The notes under the pieces were generated by a model, which had not been told where the DNA came from, ran no database searches, and was given only the letters and a program-made list of their open reading frames with translations. A stretch of DNA of 64,000 nucleotides from positions 682,001 to 746,000 of the forward strand of contig MU839835.1 in the NCBI GenBank assembly GCA_030411725.1. The letters run 5' to 3'. The position numbers and the translations under genes are program-made. This DNA comes from Echria macrotheca. Its lineage: Eukaryota; Ascomycota; Sordariomycetes; Sordariales; Schizotheciaceae. Within the stretch, counting starts at the first letter, position 1. Each line of letters opens with the position of its first letter. Of the stretch, positions 10,970-22,000 are shown piece after piece.

Positions 10970-12218
10970 GATGCAGAACAAACCCGATCAGGCGCAGTCG
11001 GGTTGGGGAATATGGCAGGAGACGGAGCCCAGAAATGGCACGAGCGGAACGAGTCGCCAGGTCAACTTCGCAGTCGACCCCGAAAAAAACCAGGCCGTGG
11101 AAACCAGGATCAAGAAACAAAACGGAGAACAGCGGACCGGAGCGATGGGAGAGTGCCGGTGATCATGGTCATGAGCTTGGGGATTCTTTCCTGCGATGGG
11201 TGCCTTGGTGTCTGATCCTCGCCGACGCTTGGCTGCGCCTGTTGAGCTCGGCTCGACGGGAAATGCAGCGAGCGCGGATTGTCGCTATCGCAGCTGTTGC
11301 GGGTTGTGCGAATCTGGGAGGTCGGCGCCACAATTGGCGGGTGGAAGGCGCAGATCGCTTGCTGCTGCGGAGGGGGGCAGGTTGGAAAAAAGATCAAATG
11401 CGGTCGCACGAGGGGAGTCTGATGAGGAGGCTTCCCGCAGCGGTGCGGGCCAAGGACCAAGGTACCCAATTCCGAAGGGTAGCCCACTGCCGGTTCTGCC
11501 TTTGCGGCCTGGACCTCCCGCTTTTGTCCTCAGGCTCCAGCGGCCAAGACCCCAACCTTGACAAACCTTGTATCTTTTCGGAAAAGCCACGGCTGCATCA
11601 ATGTTTTTGACAGGTGCAAAGAGGGTGAAAAAGTTCTATATCTGAAAATGTGGCCCATAGGAAAGTGAGGGTCTAACAACTTATTACCCCGCTGCAGGCC
11701 TGACGGAGAAACGACGCCGTCAAGAGCCTGTAACAAACTAAAACTCTAGGGGAATTTTTTATGACGATAACCAATAACTATCGGTACTAATCGTGCATCA
11801 TGGCGGGCGAGGTTGGGCCGACGACCAGCCCGAAGGAAGGCAAGCAACTCGTCACGTGTCTGCGTGCAAACTCACCCTTCCTAACTTTAACACTGTGAGA
11901 TCCGCTTCCAGATATCGGGTACGATCCTGCCGAGCCCACCGTCGCCAACCTTGTCTTCGTCTTCGCAGTTCAGAGCTTCTTGTTTATGCACTTGTCAGTT
12001 TCGGGGTTTTGCAAGACATCACTTAAGTTGCCCACCGGTCTGCTAGTTTCCTCATTTCTAGCTCTTCACAAGGCCCACACCATTCATTTGTAGTCAACAA
12101 CCTGAAATCGCAAGTTCCCGGCCAACCATCCGTGCTTCGTTTTCAGCAACCTTGCGCGCAGTTCTTCTCGGAGCCCACCCCGTCCGCATTCTCGCCGCCT
12201 CTACCGCAGATTCTCATC
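10970..12218. promoter_or_regulatory. Divergent promoter region between the R3H gene and the zinc-knuckle gene
   Basis: This is 1.25 kb between two head-to-head starts. Several ORFs of 100-190 codons cross it on both strands, but they lack coherent composition and conserved-looking motifs, so I read it as 5' UTRs and promoters. Nothing else is recognisable. Confidence 0.45.
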
Positions 12219-13129
12219 ATGTTTTCCGGACGCGCTGGCCCGTCCAAGAAAACACCAGCCACTGTTCAGTGTCAGAAATGTTTGAAAAGAGATATGTATA
12301 CCCTCTCTTTCTGCTCGAGGTATTACTGACAGTTCACAACGCCACTACTCATACGAATGCAAGGCGCCTCCTCAAGAACGGCCTTACGTCCCTCGGCCGT
12401 CTCGGACCCAGCAGTTGTTCAACCCGAAGCTACTCCCCAAACTCACCAACCAAGCGCCAGATCTAGCTCAGAAGAAGTGCGTAGAGTTCTCATTTCATTT
12501 ATTCATGCTAACTGGAAGCTAGACAAGGTGCCGCTGATGAGGTCCTCGCGAAGCGAGAGGCCGAGAGGGCTAGGAAGCGGGAATTAGAGGCAGAGGAGGA
12601 TCCAGCCCCCAAGTCTCCCTCGCCCAAAAGGCGCAGATCATATTCGCCTGACTCGGCCTCGACTTCCTCGACCCGGTCTCCTTCTCCGGCCCCGGGCCGT
12701 TCAGCCAAGCAATTGCGGAACAGGTCACCCAGCAGATCGCGGTCACGAGATTTGTCGCCATCGCCAGATAGGCGCCCTCGGTCCGTTGATTCACGCGATC
12801 GCTACTCGAGTAGACGGTCAGAGAGCCCAGACAGAGGGCCTTCTGGCCCCCCAGCCCATGCATATAGTGAGCGGGTGAACCCCGGGAAGACCAGGCGAAC
12901 CCAACGTGAGGACTCTAGGTCAATGTGGAGGTCCAGGTCGCCTCCGAGTCGCTCGCCCGAAAGAGGCGGCGAACAGGAGTACGGCAATACGGAGGATCCC
13001 GGACGATGGGGGAGGAGAAGCCCCCCGCGAGCTCCAGCGCCCCGGCAACCTTCACCACCGCGCGAACGAAGCCTTAGTCCCTTCAGTAAAAGATTAGCAC
13101 TGACACAGGCTATGAATAAGGGTCGTTAG
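12219..13129 (+). CDS. Zinc-knuckle protein with Arg/Ser-rich tail (ZCCHC10-like)
   Basis: Proposed exons are 12219-12295, 12333-12476 and 12523-13129, giving about 275 residues. The N-terminus has VQCQKCLKRD, then HYSYECKAPPQERPY, which together form the single CCHC knuckle typical of fungal ZCCHC10-like proteins. A helical KREAERARKRELEAEED segment follows. The rest is rich in Ser-Arg/Ser-Pro repeats, as in splicing factors. The second intron (gtgcgt, branch gctaac, gctag) is solid. The first would be only 37 nt (donor gtatac, acceptor gacag) and inserts ISQR before the His, giving C-x2-C-x8-H-x4-C spacing, longer than usual. Without that intron a stop follows soon. The role is probably in nuclear RNA metabolism (inference). 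It converges on cwf18 with 101 nt between the stops. Confidence 0.78.
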
Positions 13130-13230
13130 GGTATGGGTAGAACTGCATACTTTGTGGTAGAATCAGAGCTGTTTACTCGTCGAATCAAGTCTGCTGGTGG
13201 TGATTCCTGTTTGATAGAGCATTGTGACAC

Positions 13231-13845
13231 CTACACTTCATCCTCTGCCTCTCGCTCCCTCCTTGCTTCCTCTGCCTCTTCCTTTTCTCGGAGTTTCATA
13301 CCCTCCACCATCGCCGCTCCATCCAGCATGCCATCTTCTCCTTCTCGGCTGGCGTCGCCACTCGTAGCTTTCTTCGCCGCCAGCCTCTCGCGGACCATAC
13401 GTGCAATTGCGTTGTCGGTGCGCACATTCAACACCTCCATCTTCTGGTTGAACTCCCGCTTGAGATCCCAGTTCGGCCTCTTGGGCTGGAGCTTGAAGAG
13501 ATCGATTCCTTTGTCGCTTTGCTCATCCAGCGCAGCTTGCCGTCGGGACTCGTCTTCGATGTCTGCGGCCAGTTCCTCCAACGTTGGCTGGGCGAGCGTC
13601 TCGGTTGGGGGCGCTTCGAAGCCTAGCTTGGGCCCACGGGTCTCTGGATCGTAGTTTCGCCCCGAGAGATGCAGGCGGGCGACGTCGTTGGCGGGCGGCG
13701 AGGAGGCATCGTGGGTTTGGTCTTGGGTGGGGGCGCTGTCGACGTCTGCATCCGCGTCGGGTTGTTTCCGCTTCAGCGACTTGAGCTTGGCGAGACGTGC
13801 TTTCCGGTCATCAGCCGCAGCGGCGAGGGTAATATGCGACGACAT
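13231..13845 (-). CDS. cwf18: Cwf18 / CCDC12-type pre-mRNA splicing factor
   Basis: A single exon encodes 204 residues. The ATG at 13845 (MSSHITLAAAADDRKARLAK) is the first in frame. The sequence shows the family layout: a basic N-terminal helix (DRKARLAKLKSLKRKQ), a middle RNYDPETRGPKLGFEAPP block, the core IDLFKLQPKRPNWDLKREF, and a helix with NAIARMVRERLAAKK. The C-terminus is acidic. Cwf18 is a small component of the Prp19/NTC-related spliceosome assembly, known from S. pombe, with human CCDC12 as homologue. It is head-to-head with PCF11 (739 nt), another pre-mRNA processing factor. An upstream telomere-like element is listed separately. Confidence 0.9.
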   Translation of the reverse strand: MSSHITLAAAADDRKARLAKLKSLKRKQPDADADVDSAPTQDQTHDASSPPANDVARLHLSGRNYDPETRGPKLGFEAPPTETLAQPTLEELAADIEDESRRQAALDEQSDKGIDLFKLQPKRPNWDLKREFNQKMEVLNVRTDNAIARMVRERLAAKKATSGDASREGEDGMLDGAAMVEGMKLREKEEAEEARREREAEDEV

Positions 13846-14584
13846 TCTGACCTCGAGACCGCGTAGCACGAAAAGGTGTTTTCTGGTTGCTGGCTCGCGA
13901 ATGGTGGAGATTTGTTTGACGACATGCACAGCGCCTCAACCCTAACCCTCACAGTCAACTCGGCCAGCCCGCTTACCTAAGCTCTCTTTGAGGATCTCGG
14001 GATTTGGCAACAAAGGCTCCACCCACCACCACCCTCTTTCCTCCAACTCCTGCCGACCTCTGCCTAGCCATGACCCATCTCCCACCAACCTGACCTGTCA
14101 CTGATCAGAATCAAACGTGATTCCCTCGCAGTATCCAATTCTCTCTTTCGTACATAATCCAGCGACGAAATAATCAGTTCAATAACCAATCGCGCAATCA
14201 ACATCGCACAGCTCCCAACCCCATTCATGCGACAGCAAGCGACCGGAGTAGCAGCACCATCTTGACAGATTGACGTGCTCAGGGCGCCATAGTCGCAGGC
14301 CCCGGGCCAGGAGGAAGCGGAGGGTACGGCCTGGATAGTTTCGCGAATTTGCAAGAGTCGGTCGTGGGAATCAGAGTAGCCCTTTCTTTCCTGTTGCCCA
14401 TTGCGAGCTTGTGTCTCCAGCTGTGTCCTGAAGAGACGCTTGGATACCTAGAATTCTCGTGTGCGCAAATTCATTACAAGACTGCAAGATCTCAAGACCT
14501 TGCGGGATTTGACGTCGCCCGGTTGCCTGATCCTCATCCTCGTCTGCATCACCTTCGGCGGCTCTCGCCGGGATCGACATAGCA
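13846..14584. promoter_or_regulatory. Divergent promoter region cwf18 / PCF11
   Basis: This 739-nt gap separates two head-to-head start codons. Apart from the telomere-like element, there is no feature I can name. ORFs of up to 96 codons here have no ATG context or composition that suggests a protein. Confidence 0.4.
13939..13949 (-). promoter_or_regulatory. Telobox-like element upstream of cwf18
   Basis: ACCCTAACCCT (nearly two TTAGGG units on the minus strand) lies 94 nt upstream of the cwf18 start. Interstitial telomere-like repeats bind Tbf1-type factors in some fungal promoters of ribosome and RNA-processing genes. A chance match is possible. Confidence 0.35.
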
Positions 14585-17209
14585 ATGGCGGACAATGCGG
14601 CCGACGTGGCGGATGACTACCGGGAGGCCTTGGAGGACTTGACTATGAACTCGCGCGTCGAAATTGCCACGCTCACCAATATTGCGCGCGAGAACGCCCA
14701 GCATGGTCTCGCCATTACTGACGTCCTCACGAATCACATCAAAAAGGTATGCCTTGGAACATGAACAGAACTACAAGTCTTGCTCCTCTAGGTCTTGTGA
14801 CAAATGCTAATACTGCTCCAGGTGCCACCAGCGCGGACATTGCCTGCTCTCTATGTTCTCGACTCGGTTGTCAAGAATGTGCCCACACCGTACGCCCTCT
14901 ACTTTGGGCCGAAACTCTACTCCATCTTCATGGGAGCTTATACCAAGGTCGATAATGCGACACGAAGAAAGATGGACGAGATGCTCAGGACGTGGAAGGA
15001 GCCCGTACCCGGCTCGATATCGACAAAGCCGGTGTTCCCCCCTGAACACGTCCGGCCGATAGAGAATGCTCTGATCGCAGCCCGAAATGCAGCCATGGCA
15101 GCCAACCAGGGCAGCTTCCCAGGGCAACAGCAGTTGTTGCGCGGAGCCCGGCCAAGCGGCCCTCCCGTGCGGAACACGCCAACACCGCCCATGGGCCGAC
15201 CCCCATCACATCAGCCCGTGGCTCATGGACAGCAACCTTTTCCGCCGCCCAACGGCCAGAACGCGCCGATGGAGGCACACATGGCCCAGCAGCCGTATCC
15301 CATACGACCTCATAACGTAAGAATGCACCTCAGCCTACATGAGCATTGCTAACTAGTCGCAGGAAGCTCCAGTGCAACATCGTAGCACTCCTCAGCCTCC
15401 TTTGCCGGTGCCTCCGCCGGTGGACCCGTATGCCCGCCAGCCGACGCCGCGTGATATTTACGGAGCACCGCAGCCGCCGGTGATAAGCATAGAGAAGCTA
15501 AAGGCTGATATCCAGCAGTTGATCGCTGCGGAGAAGACGGAGTTTGCACGGAATCCTCTTGATACTAGTAAACAGAAGAGACTGAAGGCGTTGCTGGACT
15601 TGCAAGGCTTGCTCGAGGGGCAGAACCACCTGTCCCAGGATCAGTTGATGCTCATTAAAGACAAAGTTTCTGAACTTGCCGTAAACATGCGGGCCGGTGC
15701 TGGTGCGCCCGCTCCCGCTGTCGCTGCTCCCGTCTACACCAGTACTCCTACGCCTCCGTTTGCGGCCTTGCCGCAGCAGCATTATCAACCGACCCCTATA
15801 CCTCAGGTAGCTGTAGCACCTCCGCCGGCCCCGGCCGTGGGTGGTGCCGGTGGCGCTGGTCTGACCCTGGATGCGCTGCTCGGCCGAGGTGCCCTGGCAA
15901 CGCTCCTCTCCGGCATCCCGAAGCCTGCAACGCCGGTCGCGGCCGGTTTTTCTTCTTCAACGCCCACGCCGCAGCCTCCTCAAGGTGTTTATTCTCCCGC
16001 GGCTGGCCTGGCCGCGTTACGGTCGCCGCCGCCACAGGTTCCGGCCGTGCAGCCGCCTCCGCCGGCGGTTGTTCCGAGCCCGGCTGCGTCTGCGGGTGTG
16101 GCTGCACCTCCGCCTACTCAAGCCCCGACACCGACAGCGACTCCATCATCTGCATTGGCGTCGAACCCGTCGGCACTATTAGCCCTGCTAAAGCAGTCGG
16201 GTCTGATTAAACCTGCCAACGGTGCAGGTCCTAGTTCTCCTGCACCTACTGCTGCCGCCGCCACCTCTAGGGCGTATCATCCCCCCCCTACTCCTCTGCC
16301 GCCACAGTTCACCCCAGCTAGTCTAAAGCAGTAAGTCCTTTTTTTGTCCTCCCCCTTCCCTCTATTTTTAGTGTTTTTTTCTTCGCCGTCATTTAGTTTG
16401 TTATGTATGTATATATGTATGTATAGACTAACGCAAGCCACGCTTGCTGCCCAAAAGCTTCCGCCCACACATGACAGCCCGTCTGTACGAATCCCTCGGC
16501 CCGCCCTGCACGCAATGCGGCCGCCGCTTCGCGCTGACGGAAGAGGGCCGGCGCAAGAAGACGGCCCATCTGGACTGGCACTTTCGCGTGCACCAGCGCA
16601 TGGCCGAGTACGAGAAGCGCGGCCAGTACCGCAGTCGTTTTGTCGACGAGCTGGACTGGATCGAGACGCCCGTCGTGGTGGATATCGATTATGTCCACCC
16701 CGCCGGCTCGTCGGGGGATGATCATGATGCGTCTGCTAGTGGTGGTGCTGGTGGGAGAGATGACACAGGGGTGAAAGAGGTGAAGAGGGGGCGGCATAAT
16801 AGGGGGAGGAAGGGGGAGGAGGAGGAGGTGCGGTATATCCCCGTCCCCGACGACTCGAGCCGGGTCGGCGGGATGTGTCCCATCTGCCAGGAGCCGTTCG
16901 AGATGAAGTGGCTCGATGAGGCGCAGGAGTGGGTGTGGATGGATGCTGTCAAGATTGGCGAGCGGGTTTATCATTGGAGTTGTCATCGGGAGGCCGCGGG
17001 GGATAATTTTACGCAGCAGGGTCAGGGGCAGAGGGGGGGCACGCCGGAGTCGGTTTTGGGGAAGAGGAAGGCTGAGGTATGTTTTTTTTTTGTTCCTCTT
17101 ACAATCTGACGATGAGGATGTAAGTTGGCTAACGTTTGTGTGTTTGTGTGTGTGTGTACAGGATGACTTCCAACCGTTCAGGGGCAAGCTGAAGATGGAG
17201 GGGTATTGA
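14585..17209 (+). CDS. PCF11: mRNA cleavage and polyadenylation factor Pcf11
   Basis: Five exons are read: 14585-14746, 14822-15316, 15363-16330, 16458-17076 and 17162-17209 (763 residues; all introns GT-AG with matching phases). Residues 1 to about 140 form the CTD-interacting domain (DDYREALEDLTMNSRVEIAT, LPALYVLDSVVKNVPTPYA), which binds Ser2-phosphorylated Pol II CTD. A Pro/Ala-rich middle follows with a helical block (ISIEKLKADIQQLIAAEKTE). Near the C-terminus are two zinc-binding regions: CTQCGRRF with HLDWHFRVH, and CPICQEPFEMKW with HWSCHRE, as in yeast Pcf11 flanking the Clp1-binding region. Pcf11 is part of cleavage factor IA and couples 3'-end processing to termination. The fourth exon start was chosen to give LKHFRPHMTARLYE; the last coding exon has only 16 codons. 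Confidence 0.93.
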
Positions 17210-18259
17210 ATCATGGATGGGGCTGTTCATTACTGGAGTTCGCATGGCATCGCTGGCGTCAAATTTGGGGGAGGCGGGGTGGTTGTGATGAGATGGGCTC
17301 GACATGGGCTTGAACCGCTTGGTTGCCTAGAAGGTCTCCCGGTTCTGATATCATGGTGAGCAGGGGAGAACGGCGACTACTTACCTCCCTAGTAGATATG
17401 GGAGAAGTCTTGCATTGGTGACTGCTGGTTGGTCGGTTGCTTGCTGGCTAGCTTGCTTGCTTGGGGGGTGGTTGAGGTATCGGGCATGGGATGCATCGGT
17501 TTCATAGCAGCGAGGCGGTGGTGGGAAGCGAGTGAAAAAGGGGAGCACAAGTCATTCACATCTAGGGGGGTTCGTCTTGGTAGAACGGGGCTGATAGAGA
17601 AGTTCGCATCGTACCTAGGCTTGCTAGGTATTGTGGAACGAGTACCCCTATGCGGATACGGCAGGGAATGCATTACATATTCAAACTTTCCATCAGAAAT
17701 TCCTTGCAGTGTTTCTCTGTGAATAAAAGTGAAAAGGCGAAACGCGTATTCCGTAGAAGAGCGACATGCAACGTGAATGATGCCTCTGAGATTCTCGGAG
17801 ATGTTGTATCTTGGTTCTCAGGTGTCCCAACACACAAGCAACACTCCCACATGCCTACGACCGCACATACATATGGAGGAAAGTGATATAGAGTAGAAGA
17901 TTACTTCTCATTCCCGGCCTGGTATAGTGAATGTCACCGTCCGCCAGCTAACTTTGAAACCGTCCATAAACCCCGAGACCCCTTCAGAGACAAAAACTCC
18001 TCGCACGGAAAACGCCAATCCGCCTCATAACTCATAAGAAGAATTACACCCCCCTTTCCATAACCATCGGGCCGTTCGCCTTTTTCATACCTCCCTCCAA
18101 CCCTCCCGACTCCCCGCCCCGGCCGCAATACACCCATCGTCGGTGATACGAATTACCCGCGACAACAAGACGCCGCCATATCCAACCCTCGTGAGTCCCG
18201 TAGCTGACTGGCACCAGTCATACGTACCGACAAATCCGACACGGACATATCCTAGGTAT
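17210..18259. other. Intergenic, convergent 3' regions of PCF11 and the Kre9-like gene
   Basis: No coding sequence is supported. It holds AGGTA-type motifs at 17383-17397 and 17611-17625 and a pyrimidine-rich stretch near 17,980-18,130. Confidence 0.5.
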
Positions 18260-19003
18260 CTAGTCGATAATAAACTCCCTCCTATTCCGTCTCCTCTTTT
18301 CCATGATCGCCCGCCGCTGCCTCTTCCTGAAACACCAGCTCACCAACCCCAGAGCAACCACAGACGGAACCCCAATGGCCACGCCGAGACCGATGGCCAA
18401 CGGCTTGTTGATACCCGTCGCCGTGCCGCTTTGGGGGTCCGCGAGCTTAGGTGACTATACAACGCAACTGTCAGCAGGAAAATCACCACTTGGAAAAGGA
18501 ACAAAACGCACCGAAGATGGAGACGGCGCTGTGGCAGGCGGATTCTGTGCCTTGATAGAGAAGAAGGGTGATCTCGCCAGCGATACCGACTCGCCGCTTG
18601 CCGGATGCAATTCGAGCTGATACATCCCGCCGGACGAATATTGGAGGGGAAATGGGACACCTGTCCATGAAAACGACGGCGCCGTCACAGTGACTAACAT
18701 CTCAAGATTAGCAACCACGTCTCTCTCTCTCTATCTCTTCCAGCGAAACCCCGGGCAGAACCTACGCGTTAGATTCGCCTTGTAAGCGGTCGCCGTGTGT
18801 CCGTCATCGCCCTTTTGCACTAACTGCGCCGTGACGCACAGCGGATAATACTTCGCCGGGACCTCGTCCCACGTCAAGTCGACGGTCGATCCGGCCGCGA
18901 TATCGTCAAAGGAATTGCTGAAAGCCGCCGTCGCCGCAGTCCCCCAGAGCCCGAGCCCGACCAGTAGCGATCCACCCAACCACCCGGAACCGAACTTCGT
19001 CAT
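18260..19003 (-). CDS. Small secreted type I membrane protein with Kre9/Knh1-like domain
   Basis: Three exons are read: 19003-18766, 18693-18512 and 18454-18260 (204 residues). An N-terminal signal peptide (MTKFGSGWLGGSLLVGLG, then LWGTAATA) is followed by a short beta-rich domain. Its pattern (DIAAGSTVDLTWDEVPAKYY, SFSWTGVPF, GGMYQLELHPASGES) resembles the Kre9/KNH Ig-like domain found in many fungal Ser/Thr-rich cell-surface proteins. An NLT sequon spans the first junction. Residues about 159-182 (LAIGLGVAIGVPSVVALGLVS) form one transmembrane helix, with a strongly basic cytosolic tail (FRKRQRRAIMEKRRRNRRE). It may sit in the plasma membrane or cell wall interface; function is unknown. The TAG overlaps a CCTAGGTATCTAG motif. 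Confidence 0.72.
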
Positions 19004-22000
19004 CGCAGTAGTCGTGAGAATCTCGACGTCGACGCAAGGCGCCGCATCATGCGCCCGGCTGCCACTCGGTGTTGCACAGTTTTTGTCGTTGTCGTCGGAA
19101 AGACCTCACCCCTCTCTACCCAGCTGACGCCAAACCGTCCCCCCGGCGCAGGTTTATATATCCTTTCGAGTCCGTATATTACGGAGGGTTACACTCCCCC
19201 TCGGAAAGGCCAAGACAAGCGCGTAGGATCAGCCAGGAAATGGTCGTCTCTGGGATTCGCCAAGCGACGTCTGACAAACTCTTGTGCAGAAGGAGTTGGC
19301 AGCGAGAAGTGGCTTCCAACAACAACACACTTGGGACAGCGTGATCAGCAGATGATTGCTGGAAAAGATGGGGAGCACCCTCAACATCAGTCGCGAGGGA
19401 CGGGCTCCCAACCGCAGAGAATCTGCGGACTGGCGTGCACAACCCCATCGTCCATCATAACGGCCGTCCAAAGAGGTCTCGCGGCGATATTAAAAAGGCT
19501 GCTTCGGGAAAGTGGTTTAGTGGTTAGAAATTAGGATAAATGCGTGACTGTGGGCGTGTTATATTAACTGCTGCGCCGCAAACAGAATCGCCTGGCAATA
19601 TCTGGCGTCCTGTTAGTGATTTATCCCGCAACCTCACACGCTTGGCAATCCACTTCCCCAGCTCACGCGGCTTGAAGCTTTCCCCGAGCCCGACTTCCCG
19701 TCTTGTTCACATTTTTCCCCGCCTGATGTCTTCCGGGCCCGCCGTCGTTGATAATGGAGCATGCCGATTCCCGGGACGGCCCAGCATGGAAATGCGGAGA
19801 AACCATGCACTTCCGTGGCACCCGACCAGGCCATCGGGACGCGCCCTCTCTCTCTCTCAAGCCCTGGCCCGGAAGTCATGAGATCATGTCGTTGGATTCG
19901 CCGTCATGTCCTTGTGTAACATCACCGGTGAAGCTACGCGCGACACCATGACGCGAGCACATAGGTGTCGCCGCCAACCACGTTCAGCCCTCCTCGTCGT
20001 CCCCCACTTACCGCTGCCGCCAAGCAAGGCGAGAGCTTCATCGATGAAGGAATTCGCCTCTCAGCTCGGATGATTTCTCGCTAGCTTCACAAGGCGCATG
20101 GAACTCGCAACATGGACCAGTCGTGAGCTCTGAGTTCAGGTGGGCTCGTCCCGGAAGTCGCGTCCCCGAGTGGAGAGCGAGCAAGAGGGCTGATTCAGCG
20201 CCCATCGCGACGGCGCGGACCATCTAAACACGCCGAGTTATGTTTCCGGCCGGAGCTACAAAAGGACGCATGGCCCGCCGTCAACACATTCCAGCTCGCC
20301 GGCACCAGGATTCCAGGCCAGTTCTAAACGACAACATGCTGTCTTCGACACCAGTCCGTTCGACGAGCAGGCTCCCCTCGGGGCAGCGCTGGTATGGGAA
20401 GAGGGGCGGCGACTTTGCATGGACTCACCGAAAACTGCCGCGTCCGATACTGCTCCGTGAGCTTCCACATTCGACATGGACCGTCTGCCGGTTCCAGCTA
20501 GCCGCCTCCAGGCATACAAGCCGGTTCTAACCTGTCCACCCCGTCGCGTACGGCAGGCGTCAACAGCTCTCGGCCCTATTGCATCTGTACAGCTGTAAAG
20601 AGGTGGAGCGGACCGAGGGCACAACGGGCCGGTATGAGTCGATTCAGCTTGGCGCACCAAGTATCAAATGTGTGGGGGTTCTGAGCACCGAATAGAAAGA
20701 GGATGTGGTCTGGGGCGTGAGCTCTAGTGGCTGGGGATGAATCAGCACCACCTTGATATCAGCGCTTAGACATGCACACCCACAAACCCCCTCAAGCTGC
20801 AAAGGCGGCACTATCGAGGCACAAGACGCAAACCCCCTGGACGAACCTATCGAACTTTCACATGGCGGTCAAGCCTCTTCGGTGGCGGAAGAGGGCCCGG
20901 ATGCGACTTTTCACGTATGTGTTGCACCTGCAAGGACCCCCTAATTCGACTTCGCACAGTCCCTCCCTAGTCACTTGTTCGCCGGCCATCAGTCCCGACG
21001 GACCCGTCAGCTTTCTGATCGCCTGGTCAGCCGAATACGGTACGGGTGGTTTGACTAGGGGAGTGCGATCTCGGTCTTACGTTACTGCGTTGCTCATGCC
21101 ATCTTCGCCGCGAAAAGCATGAGCCAAGTTCTTTGCGCTGGAGAACCGGTTGATCAAGTTAAGAAAGCAGCGGCTTACGTCGGTGTAAGAGAGGCCGGAG
21201 AACCTTGACGGCTTGAACTACCAGTACACGATGCGGGCGAGCTTCGACCGCCTATTTTGAGCACCATGCGTATCTTGGTCGAGGCGAGACGTACTGTCCT
21301 TCCGAGACCCAGTCTTCTTCGGTGTCTTTTCCAGAAGGGGTCTGGCTCGGCCACCATCGGTACCGTCGTCAACAGACAGAGAGACCAATGAGGGCCCCCT
21401 GGTCTGCCCGAGATACACCCGCTGCCATGCAAAGATCGCCTTGCTGGTCACTGTTGATGGTGTCAGCGTGCTGGAAGCCTAGTCGGAGGAGAACCTCCGT
21501 ATCCTCTGCTCCTGGCATCGGTGGGAGATGAGGAAAAGGACTGTACCGCGCGTATCATTGGGTTTGCTGCTGAAGCGCCGAGAGGCGGAGGAGGACCGAC
21601 GGCAGGTCAGCGTTCTGGACGGAGCGGAGGGGCGTCCTATTGGAGGACTTGCCGTCGTCTGCAACCTCCAGGACGACCATTGGATGGTTCGGTCATGTAC
21701 TGTAGGATGCATAGATGCTACGTGTAGGGCTGATGATCCAGCTGAGTCAGTCCCAAACTCAAGTTCAACGTCAAGACTCTGCGAGCTGCGTCTATCGTCT
21801 GGGCGGCGATGGGAATGCCGTGATCCTGGACTGCTCCACCACCAGAGAGACAGTACTAGTATAATAGGAAAGACGTAGCGAGAATACGAGCTCATCCTGA
21901 AGGCTTGGACGTGGATATGTGGTGTTGATACTGGGGCCATTGAAGGCTGCTTCTGAATCCAGCCCGTCGATGGAGTTGATGCTGGGTGTGGGGGAAAGTG

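Noticed and set aside
10970..12218. ORFs of 100-190 codons upstream of the R3H gene
   Set aside because: Several overlapping frames on both strands, none with coherent composition; interpreted as leaders and promoters.
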